A stretch of 64,000 nucleotides of DNA from Novosphingobium sp. 9U. GTDB taxonomy: Bacteria; Pseudomonadota; Alphaproteobacteria; Sphingomonadales; Sphingomonadaceae. The stretch lies in contig NZ_LR732469.1 of NCBI RefSeq assembly GCF_902506425.1, positions 1,553,001-1,617,000 of the forward strand, written 5' to 3'. This document shows positions 8,444 through 19,263 of this stretch, in pieces. Under the pieces are notes generated by a model. That model saw only the letters and a program-made list of their open reading frames with translations, ran no database searches and had not been told where the DNA came from. The position numbers and the translations under genes are program-made. Each line of letters starts with the position of its first letter. Within the stretch, counting starts at the first letter, position 1.

Positions 8444-10093
8444 TCAGCGCTCGGGTGCCATCATGACGAGGACTTGCGGCTTCTTGCCGGTCCAGCGCGC
8501 GGCGGCGCGGCGCGCGGCGAGGCGCGCGGCTTCGCGGCGCTTCTCCGGCTCGGCGCGGGCCTTGCGCGCGGCGGCGAGCGCATTCTCCACGTCTTGGCGG
8601 GTCTCGTCGATGAACGCCTGGCGATCGGCATCGAGCGGCAGCCCGAGCATGTCGACCTGCACGTCTCCCTTGGCGTCGATCGCCACCGTGATCACACCGG
8701 TGTTCGACAGGCGCCGGCGCATCACCACCGCGTCGCCGTCCGCCGGCACGATCATGTCGCCATCCAGCACCAGGCGACCGGCGCGCACTTCGTCGATCTT
8801 GCCGGGCTTGCCGGGCGCGAGGCGCACCAGGTCACCATTGCGCTGGAACACCGCGCTCGCAATGCCCGTCTCGAGCCCGAGCCGCGCTTGCTCGCGCATG
8901 TGGCGGATCTCGCCATGCACCGGCACCAGGATCTCAGGACGGATCCAGCGGTAGAGCGCCTCCAGTTCCGGCCTTCCAGGGTGGCCCGAGACGTGGATCA
9001 GGCTCTGGCGATCTGTCACGAGCTTGATGTCACGATCGGCCAGGCGGTTCTGGATCCGGCCGATGGCGATCTCGTTGCCGGGGATCTGGCGGCTGGAGAA
9101 CAGCACCACGTCGCCCGCTTCCAGGCTGATCGGATGGTTGCCCTCCGCCACGCGCGAAAGCGCCGCACGTGGCTCGCCCTGGCCACCGGTCGCGACGATC
9201 AGCACCTCGCCGCGGGGCAGGCTCATGGCCGTAGCGAAGTCGACCGGCGTAGGCAGATCTCTAAGGTAGCCGCTCGCCTGCCCGGCCTCGATGATGCGGT
9301 CGAGCGAGCGCCCGGCGACGCACAACTGGCGCCCTGTCGCCTTGGCCACCGCGCCGAGCGTCTGCAAACGCGCCACGTTGGAGGCGAAGGTGGTCACCAG
9401 CACCCGCTTGCCCTTGTGCTTGGCGACTTCTAGTTGCAGCCCGCGGTAGACCTCGCCTTCCGAGCCCGATGGCTCGGGATTGAAGACGTTGGTGGAATCG
9501 CACACCAGCGCGAGCACGCCCTCGTCGCCTAGCTCGGTCAGTTCGGCGGCGGTGGCCGGAGTGCCGATCTGCGGCTCCTCGTCGATCTTCCAGTCGCCGG
9601 TGTGGAACACGCGTCCGAACGGCGTGTCGATCAGCAGCGCGTTGCCCTCGGCGATCGAGTGCGCCAGCGGGACATAGCTGATGCCGAAATCGCCCACCTC
9701 GAACTCGTCGAGGTCATGGACGACGTTGAGCTCGATCTGCTCGAGGATACCCTCCTCCTCCAGCTTTGCCGCTACCAATCGGGCGGTGAACGGCGTCGCA
9801 TAGAGCGGCACGCCCAGCTTCTTGGCGAAGTAGGGCACTGCGCCGATATGATCCTCGTGCGCGTGGGTCAGGACGATGCCGAGCAGGTCGTCGCGCCGCT
9901 GTTCGATGAAGTCGAGGTCGGCGAAGACCAAGTCGATGCCCGGGTACTCGCCGCCGCTGAAGGTCATGCCCAGGTCGACCATGATCCACTTGCCACGACA
10001 GCCGTATAGATTGACGTTCATTCCGATTTCGCCGGAGCCACCCAGCGCCAGAAACAGCAGCTCTTCACCCGGCTTGTTTGTCGAATCAGTCAC
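8444..10093 (-). CDS. rnj: Ribonuclease J
   Basis: A 549-residue metallo-beta-lactamase/beta-CASP ribonuclease. The zinc motif HAHEDH is at 77-82, followed by further metal ligands in the [12 protein letters not shown] region. The beta-CASP part includes FASNVARLQ and the RNA-binding loop VSGHPGRPE; the C-terminal domain is about 100 residues and ends Arg/Ala-rich. RNase J degrades and matures RNA by endonuclease and 5'-3' exonuclease action in the cytoplasm. The GTG start overlaps the coaX stop as GTGA, indicating translational coupling. A coaX-rnj pair downstream of nuoN-birA is a usual alphaproteobacterial arrangement. Confidence 0.95.
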   Translation of the reverse strand: MTDSTNKPGEELLFLALGGSGEIGMNVNLYGCRGKWIMVDLGMTFSGGEYPGIDLVFADLDFIEQRRDDLLGIVLTHAHEDHIGAVPYFAKKLGVPLYATPFTARLVAAKLEEEGILEQIELNVVHDLDEFEVGDFGISYVPLAHSIAEGNALLIDTPFGRVFHTGDWKIDEEPQIGTPATAAELTELGDEGVLALVCDSTNVFNPEPSGSEGEVYRGLQLEVAKHKGKRVLVTTFASNVARLQTLGAVAKATGRQLCVAGRSLDRIIEAGQASGYLRDLPTPVDFATAMSLPRGEVLIVATGGQGEPRAALSRVAEGNHPISLEAGDVVLFSSRQIPGNEIAIGRIQNRLADRDIKLVTDRQSLIHVSGHPGRPELEALYRWIRPEILVPVHGEIRHMREQARLGLETGIASAVFQRNGDLVRLAPGKPGKIDEVRAGRLVLDGDMIVPADGDAVVMRRRLSNTGVITVAIDAKGDVQVDMLGLPLDADRQAFIDETRQDVENALAAARKARAEPEKRREAARLAARRAAARWTGKKPQVLVMMAPER

Positions 10094-10866
10094 TTATCGG
10101 AACGCTCCGCCAGAATAGCTAGACCCTCAAGGGTCAGGTCGGCATCGACCGCGTCGAAGATATCGGTCGCTTCGTTGAACAGGACGGCAAGGCCGCCGGT
10201 GGCAATCACTTTGGCCGGACGGCCGATCTGAGCGCGCATGCGGGCGATCAGGCCCTCCATCATCGCCACATAGCCCCAGAACACCCCGATCAGCATCTGA
10301 TCCTCGGTGTTCCGGCCAATAACGCTGTTGTTGGCCGGCACTTCGATGGCGATGCGCGGCAGCTTGGCAGTGTTCCCCACCAAGGCGTCGAGCGAGAGGT
10401 TGAGGCCGGGGGCGATAATGCCGCCCTTGTAGGCGCCGTTGAAGTCTACCACGTCGAATGTCGTCGCGGTGCCGAAATCGATGACGATGAGGTCACCAGG
10501 GTACTTGGAGTGTGCGGCGACGGCGTTGACGGCGCGATCGGCACCCAGCGAGCGCGGCTCGTCGACATCGATGTCGATCGCGTAGTCGGCCGCGCCCTGC
10601 CCGGCAATCAGCGGCTCGATCTGGAAGTAGTTCTGCGCCAGGACTTCCAGGTTGTGGAGTGCGCGCGGCACTACGGTGGAGATGATGATTTTGTCCACCG
10701 CCTTGCGCTCCACACCGCGGATCTGCAACAGCTGGAGCAACCACACGGCATATTGGTCGCCAGTCCGGCGCGGGTCCGTGGCTATGCGCCAGCGCCCCTT
10801 CAGCGTGCGCCCGTCGAACAGCGCGAAGACCACATTGGTGTTGCCGGCATCAATCGCGAGCAGCAT
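10090..10866 (-). CDS. coaX: Type III pantothenate kinase
   Basis: A 258-residue ASKHA-fold kinase that phosphorylates pantothenate in the first step of coenzyme A synthesis. The N-terminal nucleotide loop is [16 protein letters not shown]. The second motif [13 protein letters not shown], then [14 protein letters not shown] and [15 protein letters not shown], are diagnostic of CoaX. The length is normal for the family. ATG at 10866 begins exactly at the conserved LLAIDAGN block. It lies 16 bases after birA and overlaps rnj by four bases. Confidence 0.95.
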   Translation of the reverse strand: MLLAIDAGNTNVVFALFDGRTLKGRWRIATDPRRTGDQYAVWLLQLLQIRGVERKAVDKIIISTVVPRALHNLEVLAQNYFQIEPLIAGQGAADYAIDIDVDEPRSLGADRAVNAVAAHSKYPGDLIVIDFGTATTFDVVDFNGAYKGGIIAPGLNLSLDALVGNTAKLPRIAIEVPANNSVIGRNTEDQMLIGVFWGYVAMMEGLIARMRAQIGRPAKVIATGGLAVLFNEATDIFDAVDADLTLEGLAILAERSDK

Positions 10867-10882
10867 GGCTTGGTTGTCCCGG

Positions 10883-11626
10883 TCAGCGGCGGTCGAGATC
10901 GACTTCGCCCGCGTGGATGGTCCGCCTCGTGCCGCCGGGAAGCTGGAGTTGCAAGGCCCCTTCGGGGTCGAGCCCCGCGAAAGTGCCGTGGACCGCGGCG
11001 CCGTCAGGGCCATGCACCATGAGCGGAGTGCCAAAGGCATGCGCACGCGCGATCCAGTCGGCGCGAAGCTGGTCCCAGGCGCCGGAGCGCCATAGTCGCA
11101 GAGCGTGGCTCCAGCAGGTATCGAGCCGGTCGGCGAAGGCGTTCCGAGCGGCGAAGCCTTCTTTACCAAGCTGAGGAGACGGGGGCAAGACATCGGCCAG
11201 GCTGGCGGTCTTGCGATCCGCCAATTCCGGAGCCTTCACCAGATTTACGCCGACCCCGACGACAACGGCATCGCCGAAGCGCTCCAGCAGAATGCCCGCA
11301 AGCTTATTGCCGTCGAGCAGGAGGTCATTGGGCCACTTGAGCGCCAGCCCTTCGAGCCCCGGCGCGAGTGCCTCGATCGCGGCATAGACCGCGACACCCG
11401 CCACCAGCGATAACGTATGCGGTGGAGGATCCCCGGCGTGGAGGTGCACCACGGTCGAGCCCATGAAGTTGCCGGCGCCATCGCTCCACACCCGGCCCTG
11501 GCGGCCACGTCCGTCGACTTGCCGATCGGCGACGAGCCAGTGTCCCGTACCGATGGTCTCGCCGGCGGCAACCCGAGCGGCGAGGTCGGCGTTGGTCGAG
11601 CCGGTTTCGGCGACGACTTCGATCAA
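10883..11626 (-). CDS. birA: Biotin--[acetyl-CoA-carboxylase] ligase
   Basis: A 247-residue biotin-protein ligase that makes biotinyl-AMP and attaches biotin to the carrier domain of acetyl-CoA carboxylase. It has the biotin/ATP loop GRGRQGR at 39-45 and [19 protein letters not shown] at about 97-115. The DNA-binding N-terminal domain of E. coli BirA is absent, so it is a monofunctional ligase and not a repressor. The start is a TTG: the nuoN stop lies in the same frame 15 bases upstream and no ATG or GTG intervenes, while GCAGG precedes the TTG by 5 bases. Confidence 0.92.
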   Translation of the reverse strand: MIEVVAETGSTNADLAARVAAGETIGTGHWLVADRQVDGRGRQGRVWSDGAGNFMGSTVVHLHAGDPPPHTLSLVAGVAVYAAIEALAPGLEGLALKWPNDLLLDGNKLAGILLERFGDAVVVGVGVNLVKAPELADRKTASLADVLPPSPQLGKEGFAARNAFADRLDTCWSHALRLWRSGAWDQLRADWIARAHAFGTPLMVHGPDGAAVHGTFAGLDPEGALQLQLPGGTRRTIHAGEVDLDRR

Positions 11627-11641
11627 GTCGGCCTGCGTGCT

Positions 11642-13105
11642 CTAGGCGGCGAGGAAGAGCACGGATGCAGCGGTCTGCGCCAGGCCGTCGAGCTGCTTGG
11701 TGACCAAGTAGCCCAGCGGCGACATGAACACCGCGCAGATCAGGAGCAGGATCTTGTGCGCCAAGTCGCTTTCTCCTCGCACGATGTCCGCCGGCTCGTC
11801 GAAGTACATGATCTTGACGATCTTGATGTAGTAAAACGCGCCAATGACCGAGGCGGCGATACCGATCGCGGCGAGCGCGACGTAGCCGGCCTGCACTGCG
11901 GCCTGGAACACCACGAACTTGCCCCAGAAGCCGAACAGCGGCGGTATGCCGGCGAGGCTGAACATGATCATCGCCAGCGCCAGCGCCAGGTATGGCCGTG
12001 TGCGCGACAGGCCCGATAAATCGGCGATGGCTTCGACCGGGCGGTCCTCTGCGTCGCGCAACATCAGGATCGCAACGAAGCCGCCCAGCGACATGGCGAT
12101 GTAGATCACCAGGTAGGTCAGCATCGCCGCCGCGCCCTGGGGCGTCGCGATGGCGAGGCCGATCAGCACAAAGCCGACGTTGTTGATCGAGGAATACGCC
12201 ATCAGACGCTTGATGTTGGTCTGTCCGATGGCGCCCAGCGCTCCCACCACGATCGAGGCGATCGCGGCGAAAATGACGATCTGGCGCCAGGCATCGGCTT
12301 GCGATCCGAAAGCCTCGAGCGAGACGCGCATCAGCAGCGCCAAGGCCGACGCCTTGGACGCAGTGGCGAAGAACGTGGTCACAGGCGTCGGCGCACCTTC
12401 GTAGACATCGGGCGTCCACATGTGGAACGGCACGGCCGCGATCTTGAAGGCGAGGCCCGCCAGCACGAAGACGATGCCGAACACCACGCCGGCGCCTAGC
12501 GCGCCCGACAGCGCCGAGCTGATGCCGACGAACGAGGTCGTGCCGGTGAAGCCGTATACCAGGCTGACGCCGAACAGCAGGATGCCCGAAGCCAGCGCGC
12601 CCAGCACGAAGTACTTGAGGCCGGACTCCGCCGAGCGTCCGTCGTTGCGGAGGAACGCAGCCAGGACGTAGGACGCCAGCGAGTTGAGCTCCAGGCCGAT
12701 GTAGAGCGTCAGCAAGTCGCCCGCCGAGGCCATCATGCCCATGCCGAGCGCGGCGAGCAGGATCAGCACCGGGTACTCGGCGCGCATCTGGCCGAGGCGG
12801 TCGAAGAAGGCCGGCGCAATGATCAGCGCGGCAGCGGACGAACCGTAGATCAGCAGCTTGGCGAACGCGGCAAAGGCATCAGCGCGGTACTGGCCGCCGA
12901 ATGCGGTCACGTCGGGCCCGGACAGGCCATGCACCAGCGCCGGGGTGACCAGCGCCATGCAGCCGACCAGCACGGCCACGGCGAGGATCGAGAGCAGGCG
13001 CGCGGCCTTGTCTCCGCTCCAGGCGGCGATCAGCAGCAGGACGAGGCTGGCGACGCTGAGCGTCTCTTCAGGCGCGATCAGGCGCAGCGAGTGGGCGAAG
13101 TCCAT
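11642..13105 (-). CDS. nuoN: NADH-quinone oxidoreductase subunit N
   Basis: An antiporter-like membrane subunit of complex I, 487 residues with about 14 helices. It carries the proton-pathway core LELNSLASYVLAAFLRN (helix 5 Glu) and GLAFKIAAVPFHMWTPDVYE (helix 7 Lys, conserved loop), and later GQTNIKRLMAYSSINNVGF. The ATG at 13105 overlaps the nuoM stop by one base (TGATG). It is the last structural gene of the nuo operon and reads on into birA. Confidence 0.96.
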   Translation of the reverse strand: MDFAHSLRLIAPEETLSVASLVLLLIAAWSGDKAARLLSILAVAVLVGCMALVTPALVHGLSGPDVTAFGGQYRADAFAAFAKLLIYGSSAAALIIAPAFFDRLGQMRAEYPVLILLAALGMGMMASAGDLLTLYIGLELNSLASYVLAAFLRNDGRSAESGLKYFVLGALASGILLFGVSLVYGFTGTTSFVGISSALSGALGAGVVFGIVFVLAGLAFKIAAVPFHMWTPDVYEGAPTPVTTFFATASKASALALLMRVSLEAFGSQADAWRQIVIFAAIASIVVGALGAIGQTNIKRLMAYSSINNVGFVLIGLAIATPQGAAAMLTYLVIYIAMSLGGFVAILMLRDAEDRPVEAIADLSGLSRTRPYLALALAMIMFSLAGIPPLFGFWGKFVVFQAAVQAGYVALAAIGIAASVIGAFYYIKIVKIMYFDEPADIVRGESDLAHKILLLICAVFMSPLGYLVTKQLDGLAQTAASVLFLAA

Positions 13106-14637
13106 CAGTGCTGCCCTCCCTCGGCCGCGGCTTCGTGGGTTGGCTGGCCCTTTCCGATCATCAGCTTGCCATCGTAGGCCGGCTTGGCCCGGGCAAGACG
13201 CGCGTCGAGCGCAGCAATGTCCTGGCGCATCGGCGCGATGAAGCTCTCGGGGTAGACGCCCATCCACAGCACCGCGAGGCCCAGCGGGATCATCATCAGG
13301 TATTCGCGCAAGGTCAGGTCCGGCATGGCCGCGGCGTCGGCGTTCTTCTGCTCTCCGAAGATCACGCGGCGGTAGAGGTACAACATGTAGGCAGCGCCCA
13401 GGATGATGCCGGTGGTGCCGACCAGCGCGACCCAGGTCGAGACCTGGTAGACGCCGCCCAAGCTCAGGAACTCACCCACGAAGCCCGAGGTGCCCGGCAG
13501 GCCTATCGAGCCCATCGTGAACAGCAGGAAGAACAGCGCATAACGCGGCATGTTGATGGCGAGACCGCCGTAGCGGCTGATCTCACGCGTGTGCAGGCGA
13601 TCGTAGATGACGCCGACGCACAGGAACAGCGCGCCCGAGACCAGGCCGTGGCTGAGCATGACCAGCATCGAGCCTTCCAGCCCCTGCACGTTGAACGCGA
13701 ACAGGCCCAGCGTCACGATCGCCATGTGCGCGACGGACGAGTAGGCGATCAGCTTCTTCATGTCATGCTGCACCAGCGCGATCAGCGAGGTGAGCACCAC
13801 CGCCAGCATCGACATCGCGAAGATCAGCGGCGCGAACTGCGCGCTCGCCTCCGGGAACATCGGCAGCGAGAAGCGGATGAAGCCATAGCCGCCCATCTTC
13901 AGCAACACGCCGGCGAGGATGATCGATCCCGCGGTTGGCGCCTGGACGTGCGCGTCTGGCAGCCAGGTATGGACCGGGTACATCGGCATCTTCACCGCGA
14001 AGCTGGCGAAGAAGGCGAGCCACAGCCAGGTCTGGACATGCGGATCGAAGTCGTAGGCCATCAGTGTCGGGATGTCGGTGGTGCCGGCCTGGTTGGCCAT
14101 CCACAGCATCGCGATCAGCATCACCACCGAGCCGAGCAGCGTGTAGAGGAAGAACTTGTAGCTGGCGTAGATGCGGTTGTCCCCGCCCCAGATGCCGATG
14201 ATCAGGTACATCGGGATCAGGCCGGCCTCGAAGAAGATATAGAACAAGTAGAGATCCTGCGCCGCGAACACGCCGATCATCAGCGTTTCCATCAGCAGGA
14301 ACGCGGCCATGTACTCGCCGACGCGCTTGTTCACCGAGGTCCAGCTGGCACCGATGCAGACCGGCATCAGGAACACCGACAGCATGATCAAGGTCAGCGC
14401 GATGCCGTCGATGCCCAGCGCATAGGAGAAGCTGGAGAACACCGCGTGGCGCTCTTGGAACTGCCACTGCGCGCCGCCGATGTCGAAATTGGCCCAGAGC
14501 AGCACGCCTAGGACGAAGTCGATCAGCGTGGCGATAAGCGCGACCGTACGAGCGGCTTGCGCCTCCAGCTTGAGGCAGGCGATGGCGCCAACCAGCGGCA
14601 CCAGCAGCATCAGGGAGAGGATCGGAAAGCCCCCCAT
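13105..14637 (-). CDS. nuoM: NADH-quinone oxidoreductase subunit M
   Basis: An antiporter-like proton-pumping subunit of complex I, 510 residues and polytopic. Conserved sequence includes YIFFEAGLIPMYLIIGIWGG (Glu of helix 5), FAVKMPMYPVHTWLPDAHVQ (Lys of helix 7 and the HTWLPDAH motif) and HDMKKLIAYSSVAHM. ATG at 14637 is preferred; a GTG lies immediately before it, and GAGGGGG is well placed for the ATG. It sits between nuoL and nuoN as in all canonical nuo operons. Confidence 0.96.
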   Translation of the reverse strand: MGGFPILSLMLLVPLVGAIACLKLEAQAARTVALIATLIDFVLGVLLWANFDIGGAQWQFQERHAVFSSFSYALGIDGIALTLIMLSVFLMPVCIGASWTSVNKRVGEYMAAFLLMETLMIGVFAAQDLYLFYIFFEAGLIPMYLIIGIWGGDNRIYASYKFFLYTLLGSVVMLIAMLWMANQAGTTDIPTLMAYDFDPHVQTWLWLAFFASFAVKMPMYPVHTWLPDAHVQAPTAGSIILAGVLLKMGGYGFIRFSLPMFPEASAQFAPLIFAMSMLAVVLTSLIALVQHDMKKLIAYSSVAHMAIVTLGLFAFNVQGLEGSMLVMLSHGLVSGALFLCVGVIYDRLHTREISRYGGLAINMPRYALFFLLFTMGSIGLPGTSGFVGEFLSLGGVYQVSTWVALVGTTGIILGAAYMLYLYRRVIFGEQKNADAAAMPDLTLREYLMMIPLGLAVLWMGVYPESFIAPMRQDIAALDARLARAKPAYDGKLMIGKGQPTHEAAAEGGQH

Positions 14638-14683
14638 CACATCCCCCTCATCGAGACGACCATCATATTCCCCGTTGCCCCAG

Positions 14684-16795
14684 TCACTTGATCACCCACG
14701 TGATCGCGGCGACGAGGCCGATCAGCATGACCAGCGCGTAGCTGTAGAGATAACCCGACTGCACCTTCTGTGCGTAGCGCGAGCCCTTGGCGACGACCCA
14801 GGCGGCACCGTTCGGACCGAACCGGTCGATGATGCCGACATCGCCGACCTTCCAGAACACGCGGCCAAGCCAGAGCGCAGGCACCACGAAGACGTAGTGG
14901 TACAGCTCGTCAAACATCCACTTGCGATAGACGAAGGTGTAGATCGGCCCGATCTGCTCGGCGAACGCGGCCGGGAAGCGGGTGTTCTTGAGGTAGCCGT
15001 ACCAGGCGGTCAGCAGGCCAATGGCCATGACCGTAAACGGCGCCCATTTCACCCACAGCGGCACCCCGTGCATCGCGTGGAGCGTGTGCTCTGCAAAGAC
15101 AAGGCTACCCTTCCAGAACTCGCCCGTGCCTTCGGAGATGAAGGCGTGCTGGAAAACGAAGCCGGCGAAGACCGCACCGATCGACAGCACGATCAGCGGG
15201 ATCAGCATGACCAGCGGGCTCTCGTGCGGGTGGTAGCCGCCAGTGCCTTCGCTCTCGTGCGGGCTCGGGACGTGATGATCCGAGGCCGAACCATAATCGG
15301 CCTGGTTCGAGTCCTCTTGCGCCGGCGCATTCGCCGCCTCGCTGCCGTGACCATGCGTATCGTGCGCGTCGTGGTCATGGCCGTGCGCATCGTGCAGCGC
15401 ATGCTGGATGTGCTCGGACGCGGCCCAGCGCGGCTTGCCGAAGAAGGTGAGGAACACCAGGCGCCAGGAGTAGAAGCTCGTCATCAGCGCCGCGATGATG
15501 CCCATCCAGAAGGCGTAGCCACCGACTTGCGTGTTCGAGGCGTAGGCGGCCTCAAGGATCGAATCCTTCGAGTAGAAGCCCGCAAAGCCGAACACGTCCG
15601 CGATGCCGACGCCGGTGATCGCCAGCGTACCCGCGGTCATCGCCCAGAAGGTGATCGGGATCTCCTTCCGCAGGCCGCCGTAGTACCGCATGTCCTGCTC
15701 ATGGTGCATCGCATGGATCACCGAGCCGGCGCCGAGGAACAGCAGCGCCTTGAAGAAGGCGTGCGTGAACAAGTGGAACATCGAGGCGCCGAAAGCACCG
15801 ACGCCGGCCGCGAAGAACATGTAGCCCAGCTGCGAGCAGGTCGAATAGGCGATGACCCGCTTGATGTCCCACTGGGTGCAGCCGATCGTCGCCGCGAAGA
15901 AGCAAGTCGAGGCGCCGATGAAGGTCACGAAGCCGAGCGCGGTCGGCGCTGCTGCAAACATCGGTGACAGGCGGCAGACCATGAACACGCCCGCAGTGAC
16001 CATGGTCGCGGCGTGGATCAGCGCCGAGACCGGGGTCGGGCCTTCCATCGCGTCGGGGAGCCAGGTGTGCAGGCCCAACTGCGCGGACTTGCCCATCGCG
16101 CCGACGAACAGCAGCAGGCACAACACTGTCAGCGTGTCGAAGCGGTGGCCGAGAAAGCCGATGGTCGAGCCGGCCATGGCCGGCGCCGCGTGCAGGATCT
16201 CGGGGATCGAGACGGTATTGAATACCAGGTAGGTGCCAAAAATGCCGAGCATGAAACCCAGGTCGCCCACGCGGTTGACCACGAAGGCCTTGATCGCGGC
16301 GGCGGAGGCGGACGGCTTGCGGAACCAGAAGCCGATCAGGAGGTACGAGGCGAGGCCCACGCCTTCCCAGCCGAAGAACATCTGCACCAAGTTGTCGGCG
16401 GTCACCAGCATCAGCATGGCGAAGGTGAACAACGAGAGGTACGCGAAGAAGCGCGGCTGGTCCGGCTCCTCGTCCATGTAGCCCCATGAGTAGAGGTGCA
16501 CGAGCGCGGACACGCTGGTGATGACGACCAGCATGACCGCGGTCAGCGTATCGACGCGCAGCGCCCAGTCGAAGGTCATCGAGCCCGATTGCACCCACTT
16601 GAGCACCGGGATCACAGTGGCTTCGGCGTTGCCGCTCAGGAACGAGATGAAGATCGGCCACGACAGCGCACAGGCGACGAACAGCGCACCGGTGGTGATC
16701 ACCTTGGCCGGAAACGCGCCCAGCTGCTTGTTGCCCAGCCCGGCGACGATCGCTGCCAGCAGCGGCAGGAAGACGATGATGAGGATGGAGTGCAA
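14684..16795 (-). CDS. nuoL: NADH-quinone oxidoreductase subunit L
   Basis: The largest membrane subunit of complex I, 703 residues, with an antiporter core and the long lateral C-terminal helix. It has [19 protein letters not shown] (helix 5), [20 protein letters not shown] (helix 7 and loop) and [20 protein letters not shown] His/Asp/Ala-rich loop of about 60 residues (roughly 465-525) lies before the last helices; similar loops occur in other alphaproteobacterial NuoL. The start is TTG, with AAGG inside the end of nuoK about 9 bases upstream. Confidence 0.96.
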   Translation of the reverse strand: MHSILIIVFLPLLAAIVAGLGNKQLGAFPAKVITTGALFVACALSWPIFISFLSGNAEATVIPVLKWVQSGSMTFDWALRVDTLTAVMLVVITSVSALVHLYSWGYMDEEPDQPRFFAYLSLFTFAMLMLVTADNLVQMFFGWEGVGLASYLLIGFWFRKPSASAAAIKAFVVNRVGDLGFMLGIFGTYLVFNTVSIPEILHAAPAMAGSTIGFLGHRFDTLTVLCLLLFVGAMGKSAQLGLHTWLPDAMEGPTPVSALIHAATMVTAGVFMVCRLSPMFAAAPTALGFVTFIGASTCFFAATIGCTQWDIKRVIAYSTCSQLGYMFFAAGVGAFGASMFHLFTHAFFKALLFLGAGSVIHAMHHEQDMRYYGGLRKEIPITFWAMTAGTLAITGVGIADVFGFAGFYSKDSILEAAYASNTQVGGYAFWMGIIAALMTSFYSWRLVFLTFFGKPRWAASEHIQHALHDAHGHDHDAHDTHGHGSEAANAPAQEDSNQADYGSASDHHVPSPHESEGTGGYHPHESPLVMLIPLIVLSIGAVFAGFVFQHAFISEGTGEFWKGSLVFAEHTLHAMHGVPLWVKWAPFTVMAIGLLTAWYGYLKNTRFPAAFAEQIGPIYTFVYRKWMFDELYHYVFVVPALWLGRVFWKVGDVGIIDRFGPNGAAWVVAKGSRYAQKVQSGYLYSYALVMLIGLVAAITWVIK

Positions 16796-16799
16796 CGTC

Positions 16800-17105
16800 T
16801 TAGCCCTTCATCCGATTGGCATCGTCGACCGCGATGGTGCCGCGGCTGCGGAAATAGATGACCAGGATCGCCAAGCCGACAGCGGCTTCGCCAGCGGCCA
16901 CGGTCAACACGAACATCGCGAAGATCTGGCCGGTAAGGTCGTGCAAGAAGGCGCTGAACGCGACCAGGTTGAGGTTCACCGACAGCAGGATCAACTCGAT
17001 TGCCATCAGGATGACAATGATGTTCTTGCGGTTGAGGAAGATGCCCAGGACGCCCAGCACAAACAGGATCGAGCTGACGACGACGTAGTGTTCGATGCCG
17101 ATCAC
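16800..17105 (-). CDS. nuoK: NADH-quinone oxidoreductase subunit K
   Basis: A 101-residue, three-helix membrane subunit of complex I, homologous to MrpC. It has the two conserved glutamates of the proton path in [11 protein letters not shown] (helix 2) and [14 protein letters not shown] (helix 3). The GTG start overlaps the nuoJ stop as GTGA, and a GGGG-type ribosome site lies in the end of nuoJ. Normal family length. Confidence 0.96.
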   Translation of the reverse strand: MIGIEHYVVVSSILFVLGVLGIFLNRKNIIVILMAIELILLSVNLNLVAFSAFLHDLTGQIFAMFVLTVAAGEAAVGLAILVIYFRSRGTIAVDDANRMKG

Positions 17106-17719
17106 AGCGTCATCCCCTTACCCACCTCAGGCTTCATGTTGATCGTCGCCTCGTCGGGACGGCGTGCGTTCTGCTTGGCGATGTTCTGACCGCGGGTGTC
17201 GCTACGCTGGCGATGGGTCAGCACGATCGCGCCGATCATGGCGACCAGCAGGACCAAGCCCGATGCCTCGAACAGGAACAGGTAACGCCCATAGAGCAGC
17301 TGGCCGATCGCAGCGATGTTGCTGACGCCAGGCGCCGTCACGGCCGCACCGTCCGGCGTGCCCAAGTGGATCGCACCGGCCTTGTAGGCGCCGACGCCCA
17401 GCACGATCTCGGCGAGCAGCACGACGGCGATCAGCATGCCGAGCGGGAAGTTCTTCACGAACCCGGCGCGCAGTTCGGCGAAGTCGATGTCGAGCATCAT
17501 AACGACAAACAGGAACAGCACCGCCACCGCGCCGACATAGACGATGACCAGCAGCATCGCGATAAACTCGGCGCCGACCAGCACCATCAGGCCGGCAGCG
17601 TTGAAGAACGCCAGGATCAGCCAGAGCACCGAGTGCACGGGGTTGCGCGCCAGGATGGTGACGGCGCCCGAAGCGATCGTCAGCACCGCGAAGAGGTAGA
17701 AGGCGAAAACGTGAATCAT
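17102..17719 (-). CDS. nuoJ: NADH-quinone oxidoreductase subunit J
   Basis: A 205-residue, five-helix membrane subunit of complex I. Conserved [19 protein letters not shown] and the helix-3 motif [20 protein letters not shown] (pi-bulge region) are present, followed by VVMMLDIDF. It ends in a soluble tail that includes MKPEVGKGM. It starts with ATG 15 bases after nuoI and overlaps nuoK by four bases. Confidence 0.96.
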   Translation of the reverse strand: MIHVFAFYLFAVLTIASGAVTILARNPVHSVLWLILAFFNAAGLMVLVGAEFIAMLLVIVYVGAVAVLFLFVVMMLDIDFAELRAGFVKNFPLGMLIAVVLLAEIVLGVGAYKAGAIHLGTPDGAAVTAPGVSNIAAIGQLLYGRYLFLFEASGLVLLVAMIGAIVLTHRQRSDTRGQNIAKQNARRPDEATINMKPEVGKGMTL

Positions 17720-17734
17720 GAGTGCCGCGGCCCC

Positions 17735-18220
17735 CTAGCGGTAGGGCGCATCGGCTTCAAGGTTCGCGGCCAGAGCCCGCTCCCACTTGTCCCCGTTCGC
17801 CAGCAGCTTCGCCTTGTCGTAAAGCAGTTCCTCGCGCGTCTCGGTCGAGTACTCGAGGTTTGGACCCTCGACGATGGCGTCGACTGGGCACGCTTCTTGG
17901 CAGAAGCCACAGAAGATGCACTTGGTCATGTCAATATCGTAGCGCGTGGTGCGGCGCGAACCGTCGTTGCGCGGCTCAGCCTCGATCGTGATCGCCTGAG
18001 CCGGGCAGACCGCCTCGCACAGCTTGCACGCGATGCAGCGCTCCTCCCCGTTGGGATAACGGCGCAACGCATGTTCGCCGCGGAAGCGCGGGCTGAGTGG
18101 GTTCTTCTCGAACGGATAGTTTATCGTGGCCTTGGGCTTGAAGAAGTACTTCAGCGTCAGGGCATGTGCCTTCAAGAACTCCCAGAGCGTGAAGGACTTG
18201 ACCAGTTGGGCGACACTCAT
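17735..18220 (-). CDS. nuoI: NADH-quinone oxidoreductase subunit I (2x[4Fe-4S])
   Basis: A 161-residue peripheral-arm subunit of complex I carrying iron-sulphur clusters N6a and N6b. Two ferredoxin motifs are complete: [12 protein letters not shown] and [12 protein letters not shown]. An amphipathic N-terminus and [20 protein letters not shown] match the family. ATG at 18220 overlaps the nuoH stop as ATGA. Confidence 0.97.
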   Translation of the reverse strand: MSVAQLVKSFTLWEFLKAHALTLKYFFKPKATINYPFEKNPLSPRFRGEHALRRYPNGEERCIACKLCEAVCPAQAITIEAEPRNDGSRRTTRYDIDMTKCIFCGFCQEACPVDAIVEGPNLEYSTETREELLYDKAKLLANGDKWERALAANLEADAPYR

Positions 18221-19263
18221 GCGCCATACCTCGTAAACATGAGCCAGCCCGAGACGAGCACCACGAAGCCGAGCGAGACGGGCAGGAAGACCTTCCAACC
18301 CAAACGCATCAGCTGGTCATAGCGGTACCGGGGCACGGTCGCCTTCACCCAGGAGAAGATGAAGAAGAAGAACAGGATCTTGAGCAGCAGCCAGACGAAG
18401 CCCGGAATCCAGTAGAGGAACGGGATCTCAAACGGAGGCAGCCACCCGCCGAAGAACAGCGTCGCGTTGAGCGCGCACATCAGCAGCACGTTGGCGTATT
18501 CGCCGAGCCAGTAGAGGGCGAAGGACATCGACGAGTATTCGGTCTGGAACCCGGCGACGAGCTCGGATTCCGCCTCGGTCAGGTCGAACGGCGCGCGACC
18601 GGTCTCGGCCATACCCGAGATCAGGAACATGACCCACATGGGAAACAGCAGGATGTTGAACCAGAAGCCGTTCACGAAGCCGAGGCCTGCACCCTTCTGC
18701 GCTAGTACGATGTCGTTCAGGTTGAAGCTGTTCGCCCACAGCACCACGCAGATGAGGATAAAGCCGATCGAGACTTCGTAGCTGATCATCTGCGCTGAGG
18801 CGCGCATGGCCGAAAAGAACGGGTACTTCGAGTTGGACGCCCAACCCGCCATGACGGTGCCGTAGACACCCAGCGAGCTGATCGCGAGCACGTAGAGCAG
18901 GCCGACGTTGATGTTGGCCAGCACCGCGCCCGAGTTGAACGGGATCACCGCCCAGGCGAGCAGCGCAACGGTGAAAGTGACGATCGGGGCAATCAGGAAG
19001 ATGCCCTTGTTCGCGGCCGAAGGGACGATCGTCTCCTGCAGGAAGACCTTGAGGCCGTCCGCGAAGCTCTGCAGCAAGCCGAACGGGCCGACCACGTTGG
19101 GGCCGCGACGCAGCGCCATGGCCGCCCAGATCTTGCGGTCGGCGTAGATGATCATCGCCACGCCGAGCATCAGCGGCAGTGCGATCAGCAGGATGCCGCA
19201 GATCGTCGCGATCGCCCACGCCCACTCGTAGGACATGCCCAGGTTCTGGAAAAACGCAGTCAC
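18217..19263 (-). CDS. nuoH: NADH-quinone oxidoreductase subunit H
   Basis: A 348-residue membrane subunit of complex I that forms part of the quinone chamber at the junction with the peripheral arm. It has conserved [20 protein letters not shown], the loop [20 protein letters not shown] with its acidic residues, and [21 protein letters not shown]. Eight hydrophobic helices are apparent. The GTG start overlaps the nuoG stop as GTGA. Confidence 0.97.
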   Translation of the reverse strand: MTAFFQNLGMSYEWAWAIATICGILLIALPLMLGVAMIIYADRKIWAAMALRRGPNVVGPFGLLQSFADGLKVFLQETIVPSAANKGIFLIAPIVTFTVALLAWAVIPFNSGAVLANINVGLLYVLAISSLGVYGTVMAGWASNSKYPFFSAMRASAQMISYEVSIGFILICVVLWANSFNLNDIVLAQKGAGLGFVNGFWFNILLFPMWVMFLISGMAETGRAPFDLTEAESELVAGFQTEYSSMSFALYWLGEYANVLLMCALNATLFFGGWLPPFEIPFLYWIPGFVWLLLKILFFFFIFSWVKATVPRYRYDQLMRLGWKVFLPVSLGFVVLVSGWLMFTRYGA